Shown: positions 47,001 to 58,300 of the stretch, piece by piece
Numbering within the stretch: position 1 is the stretch's first letter
How the letters are laid out: each line of letters opens with the position of its first letter
From: Gigaspora rosea
Taxonomy: Eukaryota > Glomeromycota > Glomeromycetes > Diversisporales > Gigasporaceae
Length of the DNA: 64,000 bases
NCBI GenBank assembly: GCA_003550325.1
Contig: QKWP01000048.1
Location: 196,561 to 260,560, forward strand
Direction: 5' to 3'
Position numbers and translations under genes: made by a program
The notes under the pieces: model-generated
The model's input: the letters and a program-made list of their open reading frames with translations, nothing else
What the model was told of the DNA's origin: nothing
Database searches by the model: none

Positions 47001-47424
47001 GGTCTAGAAGCAATTAATTTGATTGATTCAAAATTTAGATCATTAAGTGATACATATTCGAGTTCATTCTACTCAAATATGGACCAACTAAAGTCTTGCA
47101 GAATTTCATTAATCTTAACAGAATGTAATTTAGTAAGTTTGATCAACAAATTTGTTATTTACATCTATCATAGTTATCTTTGTAAAATATTCACAATTAA
47201 TTAATTTTTATATTTAGCCAATAATGTCAGGCTTTGATCTCTCACAAGCAATTAGAGGAATGAAACCACCAATTTCAGATATACCAATAGTTGTTCTGAC
47301 AGATTTATCCATGGAAGAAATACGAAATAAATGTATTGAGTCAGGAATAAATGATTATCTTGCAAAGCCTTTGAATACTGAAGAACTTGAAAAAGTTTTT
47401 ACTAAATGGATGAGTGAGAATTAG
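41094..47424 (+). pseudogene. Dual-module hybrid histidine kinase copy 2, heavily decayed
   Basis: Exons by homology: 41094-41211, about 41319-41371, 41447-41482, 41563-41632, 41836-42056, 42153-42661, 42728-42863, 42939-43075, 43159-43374, 43454-43558, 43631-44122, 44211-44322, 44402-44524, 44616-45309, 45388-45706, 45785-45820, 45911-46053, 46143-46923, 46948-47132, 47218-47424. Domains: PAS-like start (NFDWSST.., IWPEIYEYV), GAF, HisKA (FFQGISHELKTPLTLML), HATPase (CSNALKHTWNGR, DTGVGIPE, GTGIGLALVKEL), receiver (LLVDDNNDMR, DIMMPNMNGYE, YLIKP), GAF, HisKA, HATPase, degenerate receiver, terminal receiver. Lesions: a +1 shift in exon 1 (shared with copy 3), -1 in exon 2 (about 41353), -1 at about 43329, AA instead of the acceptor AG at about 44208, -1 near 44866 and 45000, -4 near 46010, the exon with the receiver's acidic pocket lost at 46924-46947, and -1 near 47000. 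The border after 42661 could not be placed. Not functional as one protein. Confidence 0.85.
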
Positions 47425-48072
47425 TACTAATTACACTTAAAGCATTATGTAAGATATTTATATTTTTTCTAAACATATATTTTCATTTTATCAGCAATAT
47501 GCTTAATAGTTCTTTTATGACATATAGTTACATGTTGTATTTATGTTAATTGTTCAATACCTACATGCAATAGTTTATATGATTAATTACTTTCTTTAAT
47601 TTGTATTCATCTTATCTGTTATGTTTTCTTTAAATAAGACCTATATTATATTATATTATATGTTACATGATCTTTAATGGCCACAAATATCTAACTTTCA
47701 ACATACAGATGGTGATATTTGTTATGCATCATCCTTTTTGAATTTGCTAATCAAATAATTATTACAAAAATAAAAGATTACTGATTTGCATTAATTAAAT
47801 TTGGATTTAAGAAATAAACTCAGTTATAAAATAATTAGCATGTTATTATTTCAAACAAAGTGAACTACTGTATAGTCAGAGGGCTTGTGAAATTTCTTTA
47901 ATTAATCTTTATATATTTGTTTATTCCCTTAATTAGCTATTATATGATAGACATTTGATAAACTAGTTGTTGTGAGCCGTGGTTGTGGAATTGTCAACAA
48001 TAATTGTAAGCTGGGCTATGGGAATTGCGTGCCTTTCATGTCAATAAAGCAGAGAAAAATAATCACTTGAAT

Positions 48073-48196
48073 TATAGATGCTTGACGAAACTATTTCGCC
48101 TGACGAAACCATAAGTTTCGTCATAGTTTCGTCACTGACGAAATGACGAAACTATTATGTTTCGTCAGGTCACGTGAGTTTCGTCAGGCATCATTA
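48073..48196. mobile_element. TGACGAAAC-type MITE with 8-bp target duplication and a paralogous empty site
   Basis: 124 bp, ends TATAGATGCTTGACGAAACT and complement of TAATGATGCCTGACGAAACT, several internal TGACGAAAC copies in both orientations. Flanked by ACTTGAAT (48065-48072 and 48197-48204). The homologous position in duplication unit B (63505-63512) has a single ACTTGAAT and no insert. Confidence 0.9.
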
Positions 48197-48245
48197 ACTT
48201 GAATACGAATTAATAATAAGCTAACCTTTATATAAGTGATCTAAC

Positions 48246-49137
48246 AACGATCGATCAAGTAATTCCTTTTAATTATAGCTTACAATAATTAATATTTCAC
48301 ATTTATAGTTTTATTCATAAACTGATACAATTATCTATATCTTTATGACATTTAATCATTAGCCTCTTTCACAAAAGCAAATCATATAAAACTTCTTAAC
48401 TATCGCATTTAATTATTATCGACCCAATCATGCGAATTTATTTAAGAATTAATTTAAGCCTGCCATTTTACATTACTAACTTTTATTTGAACTCAAAACA
48501 TAGTTATAAACCTCTATCATGATCCCGAATAATCTATATAAGGTCATATTACAAAAAAATGCTAATAGCTTCCCTTTTTTAAAAAAGGTTATATTTGCAA
48601 TTCGGGTAATGGGCTTAAAAAGCTATATTTGAAAATGGATAATCAGTTTTTAAAGTTAGATTTAAAATTGTTAACAATATCTTTTTTAAAAAACTCTATA
48701 TTTAATTTTTTGATACAGAGCTTCAAAATTAATACCTTGACAACTAATTTCAAATTAAATAGGCATGTGTTTATTGAGCGATTTTTATAAATTATAAACA
48801 AAAAATTTCTTGATAAGTATACCAGGAACATAGTACAAAGCACGAAGTGTATTAGGAATGTTATATGAAGTACGAACGAAGTATGAGTGTATGGTTTATA
48901 GGCAAGTGGTGAGTGAGCAAAATCTCGCATTCTATTGGTTGGCTTGTATGCAACGTAAAACCAGGAACGCTATTTAAATACATCTTAAAATTAAATTTTC
49001 TGTACTGTTTATACTAGTGTTGCAAGTCGGCTTAGCCGGCCCAGCCGGTCCAGTTGCGGCTGAGCGGCAGCTTGACGCAGTAAACATTTCGTTTCGTAAA
49101 TAAGCTTTTGTAGAATTTTTTAGTATATGGTTATACG
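48246..49137. other. Spacer with short repeats and a GC-rich patch
   Basis: ACCAGGAACATAGTAC (about 48821) and a second CCAGGAACG (48962) repeat blocks of 36207. A patch of about 45 bp near 49029-49073 (CGGCTTAGCCGGCCCAGCCG..) is far richer in G/C than anything around it. No gene. Confidence 0.45.
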
Positions 49138-49363
49138 CAGTGTTTAAAATTCAAATTTGGTTTTATGTTCTCAAAAAGAACATTTTTAATTTCTTAATGT
49201 TCTTAGTAAAATTTTAATGTTCATTATATAGGAAAATTAAATTTTTTTTAATATTAATAAAATTTTTGAATGTTCTCAAATAGAGAACATATTTTAATAA
49301 CATGTTCTCAAAAATTGTGTAATGTTCTCTGAGAACACTGAGAACATTGAATTTTAAACACTG
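49138..49363. mobile_element. hAT-like MITE, CAGTGTTTAAAATTCAA ends, 8-bp target duplication
   Basis: 226 bp, perfect inverted ends CAGTGTTTAAAATTCAA, flanked by GTTATACG on both sides (49130-49137 and 49364-49371). Interior repeats ATGTTCTC / GAGAACAT several times. Confidence 0.92.
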
Positions 49364-49639
49364 GTTATACGGTAAATGGCGTTCGTACCCAAAATCTTGT
49401 TCTATGCATATGGCGAAGTAAAGGTGTGAATGCATATTGAACCTTCACATGTTACATCTTCGCATTCGATGTACAAAAACTTGTTAGTATAAAATACGAG
49501 AAAATTTGCAATTGTTCTTTATGAATACTAGCTCCTGTATCTTGTGTCGCACTTTTAATGTGCGATACCTGATTCGGTAAACTTATTTTCTCATGGTTGT
49601 GGCGCTTAATTGCAGAACTTGATTGCCGTTGTACTAATG

Positions 49640-49890
49640 ATACCTGACGAATGACGAAATATACGTCATTGACGAATGACGAAACCATTCGTCAGGTAAT
49701 TTCTGATTGACGAATTGACGATTGACGAAACCCCTGACGATTGACGAAACCTATGACGAATTGACGAAACCTACGACGAAATGACGAAACCTATGACGAA
49801 ATGACGAAACCTATGACGAAATGACGAAACCTATGACGAATTGACGAAACCTATAACGAATTGACGAAAACTATGACGAACCCAATGAAG
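49640..49890. repeat. TGACGAAAC tandem array
   Basis: Begins with an element-like end (ATGATACCTGACGAATGACG) and runs into about nine head-to-tail units of 19-20 bp, TGACGAAACCTATGACGAA(A/T), at 49720-49885. Probably an internal expansion of the same MITE family as 48073-48196. Confidence 0.75.
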
Positions 49891-50631
49891 AAACCTGAAG
49901 AGTTATATTCCATACAAAATGGAGTTAATTACCGCGTTTATAAAAAGTTAAGAAGTGTTTTAATAACGATAACGATAAGAGCCAAAAAAAACGATGTTTT
50001 AAGCGATAATGCATAATTAATAACAGGATAGAGAATCAATATAGGTTGCTAAGATAACCAGTGCATTATTATTATCGTGATTTTACTTATTTACGAAGGA
50101 AGAGACGCGAAAATACTTGAAAACCAATGTTTAGATCGACCTTGGTGCAATAATTAAAAATGACGGAAACGAAATTTTACAAATAATGAGCACCAATATA
50201 TCGTTGTAGTCTCCAACACTAACACTCTTGCCATAAACTTCTAACTTTACGCGCTTTGTTTATTTACAAAATTTAATTTCCTTTTTTACGTGTTCGGAAT
50301 CTATGTCGGGTTGATCCGGAATTGACGAAAATAAACGCGTGCACAAATTTTGACTATTCTGGATCAACCCGATTACCGGTATTCCGGATCAACCCTAACC
50401 CTAATTAAAAAATCAGAAAAATCAGAAAAATCGGGTAATCTCGTGATGTACCTGGCTTTAGCCATCCCCCTATAACACAGTAGAGCAACACTCGTCAAAT
50501 ATGTTTGATTTCCCCTGATTCTCATATCTTTACCTGATTCAATTTACAAATATAAATTTAATATTTCTAAAGCTAAAACGCATATTAAATTTTTTGATGA
50601 ATTTGATAAAGTTTGTCAAAAATATAAAAAT
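49891..50631. other. Spacer with inverted CGGGTTGATCCGGAAT motif
   Basis: GTCGGGTTGATCCGGAATTG (about 50308) and complements GGATCAACCCGAT and CCGGATCAACCCTAACCCTA (about 50363-50405) form a small inverted repeat. No gene before the ORF below. Confidence 0.4.
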
Positions 50632-50936
50632 ATGTTTAAAAATTCAAATTCTAATAATGTATTTGAATTATATAGTTATGACATTAACGATAATAATAAT
50701 TCAACATTAATTCGGATATTTAATCTTAATAATAACCGATTAATGTTTCTAAAACTTTCAGAATATAGCATTCATCAATATTGGTTGCATACAAACAAAA
50801 TAAGATCTTATCACTTAAAAAATTTTCAAGAAAAACATAAGATTTTTGGAGTTTTAAGAACCTATGCTAAATTACCCTATAATTCTGGAGATTATTTAGG
50901 AACTACATCAGCTTGTAAAGAACATCCTTTGTAAGT
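50632..50936 (+). CDS. Unassigned ORF, Asn-rich N terminus
   Basis: 100 codons from ATG 50632; the frame stays open upstream to about 50509 (KFNISKAKTHIKFFDEFDK), so the ATG may not be the true start. Later part: LMFLKLSEYSIHQYWLHTNK and KIFGVLRTYAKLPYNSGDYL. The TAA (50934-50936) lies inside GTAAGT (50931), a likely donor, so the coding region may continue. Downstream, 51026-51180 is open in a different phase (KKLFKVFSLLSINYN..FYVDANNNG), perhaps another exon or a shifted remnant. Not recognised; it could be a domesticated or decaying transposon protein. Confidence 0.4.
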
Positions 50937-53370
50937 ATTTTAATTAATTATTTATTTAATATAATTTAATTAAATATTTATTATTAAAATAATTATTAAT
51001 ATTTTATTAATTTATTTTTTTTAAGGTAAAAAAACTTTTTAAAGTTTTTTCTTTATTAAGTATTAATTATAATGCAACTACATCTTTTTATGTTGATGCA
51101 AATAATAATGGATTATGTGTAGTTGTACTTGTGGTAATTGAACTGGTGGAATTTAATTTTTCCATATATAAATCTCAAAATTAAGTTGGTTAAAGGACAA
51201 GTAATAATGTTTAGATCAGATTAGTTGATTCTTGGAAATGCACTTGCTCAAGGCATTCATTTTTCAATGGTATTTATTCATAAAAGTACATTTAATAATA
51301 ATTAAAATTTAAATAAAAACTTTTATATTTAAATTTAATATTTAAAATATGAATTTTGTTAAATTTAACAGATTGTAATATTGCAGGTTAATATTTTAAA
51401 AAAAAATAAAATTATTATTAGTTATGATTAGGGTTAGAGGCATACAAATATGCAAAATTAAGAATTAAAAACTTTTAATTAGAAGTCAAAACTAGTTTAC
51501 ATAATGAAATTTTATAATATTTAATAAGATTTTTGATTTTTTTGTAATTTTTTCTAATTTTTATTTATTTTTGTTATACAAGATCCTGTGACCTAATTGG
51601 TCAATTATATTAAACTGCAATATAGCAACTTGTAATATTTATCAATATTCTAAAATAAAATAATAATTTTTAATAAATCTATTTAAAATATTATATTATA
51701 TTTTTAATAAATTTTTAGTTGTTTTTATTTGCTATACTATTAATTTTCTATATATTATATTATTTCTATAATAGGCTATTCTAAAAATAAACTATTCTCT
51801 TATTTTTTTTAATAATTCTTAGAAAAATCATAGCAGTTGCTATATAAAAGGTCTAAATTTTCTAGTAAATCTCAATTATTTACTCAAAATACATATGCAA
51901 TAAAATTTTTTAATACAATTTGAACAACTTTTTATTAGTACACTTTTTAATTTTTTAAAAAATTTAACAATTAAAAAGAAGCTACTCTTAGGCTTTTTGT
52001 ATAACTTTTTGGGCATAAAAGTGGCTTATTTTGAAAAGTATATGGTAATTATTTCCAATATAGTAAAACACTTTTATAATCACACCAAAGTTTGTACTAC
52101 TTTAGAGTGCACCATTTATCAGATGATTTTTGCTATTAAAAGGATAAACCCACCTGACTATAAATACTGCAATTTGATTGGCTAAAATATTAAAATTTTA
52201 AAAAATTTTTAAAATTTAATATTAAATAATTTTGAACTATTAATTTATTTTGGATAATTTTACTACAAAATGTTCATCTCAGTAAAATGATTCAATAAGC
52301 CTAAAATTATCAAAATCCAATCACAGGATCCTAAGATTGTTATAGATTTGTACTGCTTTAATTATATTATTTTTCAATATATTAAATTTTTTTTTATTTG
52401 TTAATGTCAATATAGTAAAAATTATTAAGTATTTATATTAATATCATTTGATATAGGTAACTCTAACATGTATTCACTATATTACACCCATGTGACTAGT
52501 ATAACTAGGCATCAACTATAACGTTACATCTTTTATTCTCTAAATTAACTAATTTAAGTTAAAGACTACTATTAGTTATAGAATTTGTTGGATGAAAACC
52601 TAAAGGACTTTTTAGGTGTTAGTTTTGAGCACTAACAAATAAAGTAAAAAGTGAGCAGTTTTCAAAAACTATTTATGAATTAGAAGTTGGATATATGTAC
52701 TAAATATATATAGAAATTAGTTTAAAGATTGTATATTAAGGGTAATGAATAGTATTTTTTCTTTTTTTGTTTTTGGGTTATGCCTCTTGCTAGTTCCTAT
52801 TGGTGTTGTTATATGTTTCTTTCTTTTCAAATAGAATTTTGAAACTATAATAGTAAAGAGTTTGAAGGTTTTTGCTTTTTTAAGAATGTGTTAAATAGAA
52901 TTATATATATTAGAAGAATAAATTCCTAGTATAGTGCAAGAAGCATATTTCAATATTTAAATCAATAATTTTTTGTACAAGAGGATTTTTAAAAAACTGA
53001 CCAGTAACTTTGTATAGCAATATTAATTCTATAAATTTGCCAAATATTTTTTTGAAAAACCTTTTCTATAAAAAGTTGATGTGTTTTAAAAATTGCTATT
53101 GTTTTATATATAATTACTATGTGTTTCAATTTTAACTAACGTTAAAGTACTATAACTTTTTATAAAGGCAACATTTTAAAAATCTGATCAGTAACTTTGT
53201 TCATTATAATAAGCTTTGCAAATATGCCAAATAGCTTTCAAAAATATTGTCATTACAAAAGTTGATGCATTCTAAAGTTATGCTATTTTATTGTCTAGTA
53301 TAGGCTTCTTGCACTATATAAGATAGATAATTAATTTGGTGTTTGTATTAATATAATTTTGAAGAATTGT
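50937..53370. other. AT-rich region without a supported gene
   Basis: Only short frames. 52840-53330 contains two related stretches (TGACCAGTAACTTTGTATAGCAA and TGATCAGTAACTTTGTTCATTAT, each followed by AAGTTGATG) about 190 bp apart: a degenerate duplication. Confidence 0.4.
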
Positions 53371-54305
53371 TTATATTTGTTGAAGAGGGATATTTTGATT
53401 TGATAGTAAAAAATAATATAATTCCAGTTGTTGATTGATTAGATTGTTGTAGTCAATTGGTTTTGAGTTACATTGTATTAAATTGGATATATCTTCTTGT
53501 TGACTGCAAAGTACACAATTTGGTAATAAGTAAATATTAGGATTTCTTAGATTTAAGTTTGACATAGTAGAAAGATTATTAAGTAAAATTTTAATGTGTA
53601 AGAAATATAGAAATAAGTTTAAATTTTGGAAATTAATAATATCAAACCAGAGTTTAATATTAAAGAAGTGGAAGTTTCTAAATTGTTTAAGTTGAAGAAT
53701 TTTGTTTGTTGTTGATATTGTTAAAATGTTTTTTACAAAATTTTCAATTTTGTAGATATAAGGAATTGGTTCTATAAGAAGTAAAGAGGAGGTGTAAAGT
53801 AGTTTAAGTTGATTTTTATTTGGATTTTATATACAATTCTTTTTGAAAATAAATCTGTATTGTCATAAAGGGCATTTTTTGTATGTGATTTAACTTTATA
53901 TAGTATAATTGTAATTTTTTCTTTTTGAGTAGATAGTTAATTATATGAATTATATCCAGTTTTCATTTTTAATTTGTGTGTGTTGTAGATATAGGAGAGG
54001 TTAAAGTATTTGAATTGTTGAAAGATTATTAATATATATGTAAAAATTTGTATTGGAGGGTATAATTAATAGTAAGTATTTTATAGATTCTAATTCAGCT
54101 CTTGTGAAATTAAGTTTATTAGTATTAATAGCTGCTGAGAATTTAATTTAAAGATTGTTTTTAAGTTCCAGTCTATACCTGCTTTAATAAAGTTTAAATT
54201 GTTATTTTGAATAGAAGTATCAGTATAAAAGTATAAATTTTCAGAGCTATAGTTTAACATTTGATAGTATAGTTTGATTAGTTTATATTGATAGATTGTA
54301 GGCAT
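53371..54305 (-). pseudogene. LINE-type retrotransposon 3' relic (RNase H and Cys-rich tail)
   Basis: On the minus strand, 54305-54090 encodes LYFYTDTSIQNNNLNFIKAG, matching the FYTDGS first-Asp motif of the RNase H domain found at the end of many fungal non-LTR elements, with Thr for the usual Gly. Further 3', 53565-53371 encodes NIYLLPNCVLCSQQEDISNL-IQC, the CxxC..C tail usually following RNase H (C..C...H..C, here without a clear His). The stretch between is broken by stops. No reverse-transcriptase palm motif is left in the window. Dead copy. Confidence 0.6.
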
Positions 54306-55311
54306 AATTGTTTGTTGAATTAGTAATATATCAAGTTATGGCATATTTTTACTAATACTCATTATTATCCGATATCTACATTCTATTTGGAGCTAAACAA
54401 GTAATCATATATTTCACAGTTTTGAAAAGGTTGTATGTAAATTGATTTTTTGGTTATTTGATTTTCTTGTCAGATGATTTATCTTCTGATTTATTTTGGC
54501 TTAAACAATAAATTATTTGAATATGGTAATTGATTGTAGAAACTTTTTGACTTGAACTGGTTAAAGAGTCAATTCAAGCCCCTGGATTAATCAACCCTTT
54601 CCTGGCATAAAAAAATTTATTTGAGAAACATTTGTTAATTTTTGTACTGTAATCTTCCTTACTATTTATGTTTATGTAATGTATTCATTTTTTGCTATTT
54701 ATCATCGTTTTGTGTATATGATTGGCATCAAAATTTTCTCTTTTTGAATTTGATTCTGTCGCTTCATTGATTTAATACATGTAATGACTATGAAAAAAGG
54801 GGTTTATAGGTCTATGTTTTATTTTGACTTAAACGTCGTGATTTATTTTTTTGCCAATTAGTCAATAAGTCATTGTTTGAGAACGTCTTTAGCGAGCTAA
54901 TTGATCGGAAATCACATCATTGCTAACAGCATTTATGTCTTATTTAAGATGATATATGACTACATACATACTCGCATGTTTTAAAATTTATTTTAACTAT
55001 TGTATTCTGCTGCAGAATATACTTTAAATAACTTGTATACTTACCGATTAATTAATGTAAATGAAATGCTTGTATGGCAAATAACAATATATTCAACAAT
55101 TTCCGGTGGAATGACTGGGTATCACGTATTTACTTAATAATAACATTATAAGATTATACTGTAGTTACGGTACCGCATTATTACAATATTGTGTTATTGC
55201 GGCATTACAAAATTGCTGCATTGGCATTGCGGCATTATGGCATTGCACATTACGGCATTACGGCATATAATTTTTGCGGCTATTCCGTAATTAATTCTAC
55301 CACTGGTAGTT
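54306..55311. other. Spacer; short GGCATT repeat at 55190-55270
   Basis: Tandem-like GCGGCATTA / TGGCATTGC motifs at 55190-55270. Otherwise nothing recognisable. Confidence 0.45.
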
Positions 55312-58300
55312 TTTTCATACGTACGTATGTACATTGCTTATATTTAATGCCAAGTAACTCACGATCTCATTAAACGTTTCACATGCAGCGCATGAATACC
55401 ATTTGTTTATGTCACCTTAAATGCTTTAACCGGATATGCTTGTATACTACTCGTGCAAAATTGATGTGTGGCACATATGCAGTACGCATAACTTATCGCG
55501 TGAGAATAAGGGTAGTTATTTTTATATTTCTTAAAATTATTTATCGTAATGACAAACTATCTAAAATTTATATGCGTCACGAAATAAGAAAGTGCACTTG
55601 TTTTATTGGAAATATTTAATTAGAAATATTGCATTCTTTAAGCTTCAAAAAAGAGCACATATTTTGAATTTTATTACGAAGAGTTTACGCGCAATGGCAA
55701 TTTTTGTAACACATATGTACATAAATTTATTATACAGATATGTACGTAAGGACGCAGGGACAATGATTTTCTGCGGTGACAAAATCAAAACTATGTGGTA
55801 CGTACGTACCAAATTTAAATTATGTGATGTAATGTGAAGTATATTTACCCAAATTCCGTGGTACACTCGGTCAACTAAATTATATGCAATTCTGTAGTAT
55901 ACGTGAAAAAATTTGTCAGAACATTTTAGGTTTTTTTTTGAAAAATTTTCAAGACCTTGCTCATAATTTGAGTTCATTCAAATTCTATGTCAGGAGATAT
56001 CGGATTTGTAAGACTTGATTTATCAGGTGCTAATAAATTCCAAATTATGTGATAATTCCTGTAACTGGCTTATGTGATATAAGCATATTTATGTGAATTT
56101 TGTAGTGTTTTGTGAACACATCCCTCCATGTACGTATGTACGGTTAATAAAACAAAAAAGGGACAATTTTCCGCTTGGTTTATAAAGTATAAAACTCTTA
56201 TATTTGGATCGAAATTGCCGAGTTTAATTACTTACTAAGAAAATATATCTTTAAATAATTAGTATCCATAATAATAAATAAATTCATTCCTTAATCATTT
56301 GTTTAATTAAATGACTTATTAACTCTCATTTATAGTTTATCCGTTCATTTTTAGTTTATATGTCGTTACCTAAGAATAATAAACAAAACTTTATTAATGC
56401 AGTCTACAATTTTGACTGGTCATCAACTCACGCTTGGCCCCATGGAATCATGGGATCCTGCTCTCAAAAACGCCGTGGTAATTTGCTGAATTTATTCCTA
56501 TACTTCGTTTTTCATGCATTAACTTTTAAATAAGAGAAAAACAAAATCGTATGTCAATTATAGGCTTTATGCCTTCAAACTGAATTTCCAAGCATTATAT
56601 ATACTGGTCCTGATTGGATACAAATATATAACGAAGGTAAATCAAATTTTCAAATTCATTTATTTGGTCGATTGATTAACTTTAAGTAATCATTGCATTC
56701 ATTTATATAGCTTCCAAAACAATATTAATGACAAAACATACATATGGTTAATTAAATAATTTCTTATAACTTTAATAAGCACTATCAATTTTATCAAGTT
56801 TAACATCCTGTTTTAAATTAAATAGCATTAGGAAAACCATTTAGTGAAATTTGGCCTGAAGCATATGAGTATGTTGTTGGTACACAATTTGAAAGGTAAG
56901 TGGCGTAAATAATTGTTGAAGCAGAAGTAGTAATTGGTTGATGTTAAGATTGGTCGAAATTGTTCAGAGTGTTCAGAGTTTCTTTAAAATATAAATCCTA
57001 TTTACACCTTTTTTGTCAGCGAATTTAAACATATATCCTAAAATGCGTACTTTTTTCAGTTTTCCAGTTTCAATCAATGGCAAACTTCAGCTATGTCAAT
57101 AATTTTATGATTTTTTTTATTTGTAATATTTAATAAAAAAATTTTTAATATATATATATCTGATATGTAGTGTAAAAATGACTGGCAAAGGTCTTTTTCA
57201 AAAGGATCAATTATATTTATTAGAACTGGCGGGTATATCGAAGAGGCGTACTTTAATTATACATGCAGTCCTATCTTTAAATCTGATGGTTCTATTTGTG
57301 CTATGCTTGTTATAGCACAAGAAACTACTCAAAGGGTTTTAAATGCAAGAAGACTAAAAATACTTGGTGAATTTGGTCGTAGGATTACTGGTTAGTAAAT
57401 CATACTATAAATATATATATATAAGACTTATCAGATGTCAATTCACGTTTGTATTGATTTTAATATATTTTTTTTAAAGAGATTGAAACTTTAGAAAGTG
57501 CCTTTCATATTATAACAAAAATACTGGGTGACAATAATGCCGATATTCCTTATGCAATGATTTACTTGGTCGATCGTAAATTAAATCCTACATTTGAATC
57601 CCTGATTGCTCGTCTCATTACTACAACTTTTGATAACGACAATAAAAGTGGTTGGCTTTTTCCTGATAATTTCCCTGAAACTCCTGAAATAATTGATTTA
57701 ACTAAAGATGTTGATAAGAACTATAATACATTTATTGAATTAAAAAGAGAAGCTGCAACTTATTCATTTTTAAAATGTGATTCTTGGCCAATACATCTTT
57801 TGATCAACGATGGTGATCATATAAAAGTTCTCTTAAATGATGGATCTCAAGCTGTACTCTTATTGACAAAAATTTCTCTTTCTGAAGACCAAGTTTTAAC
57901 TGCTATATTAATTTGTGGTATTAATCGACGTCGTACACTTGATGAGAAGTATATGGAATTTTTAAAAGTATGCACAAATTCCCATAATTAACTTTTTATT
58001 TATTAATAAAAATATTTACTTATCGATAAACGTCTTTCATTATGTTATAATCTGTCAGCTAATTACAAATCAAATGAATATATGTTTGTTACATGCAAGG
58101 TCAATTGAGGAGGAAAAGATGCGTTCTAAATCATTGGCTGAATTAAATCGGCAAAAAATCTTATTTTTTCAAGGCATTAGTCATGAATTAAAAAGTATAG
58201 ATTTATAATAAAGTACTTTTTAACTTATGTCATATAAACTAGACTAAACATTTTCCTTTCATTATGGCAGCTCCGTTAACTTTAATGCTTTCACCACTTG

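Larger units (their letters stand above)
40045..48245. repeat. Segmental duplication, unit A
   Basis: About 8.2 kb that is colinear with 55312-63560, including upstream non-coding DNA, all exons and introns of a histidine kinase and about 800 bp of 3' flank. Start is marked by TTTCATACGTA..TAGTATGT and CACATGCAGCG.ATGAA; the end by TGAATACGAATTAATAA. Unit A contains one extra MITE (48073-48196). Confidence 0.88.

Noticed and set aside
49720..49885. Regular 19-20 bp repeats resembling a CRISPR array
   Set aside because: Units are contiguous without unique spacers, and the host is eukaryotic; it is a minisatellite of the TGACGAAAC family.
55645..55977. 110-codon minus-strand ORF
   Set aside because: It lies antisense in the duplicated upstream flank; unit A at the same place has no matching open frame, so it is not conserved.
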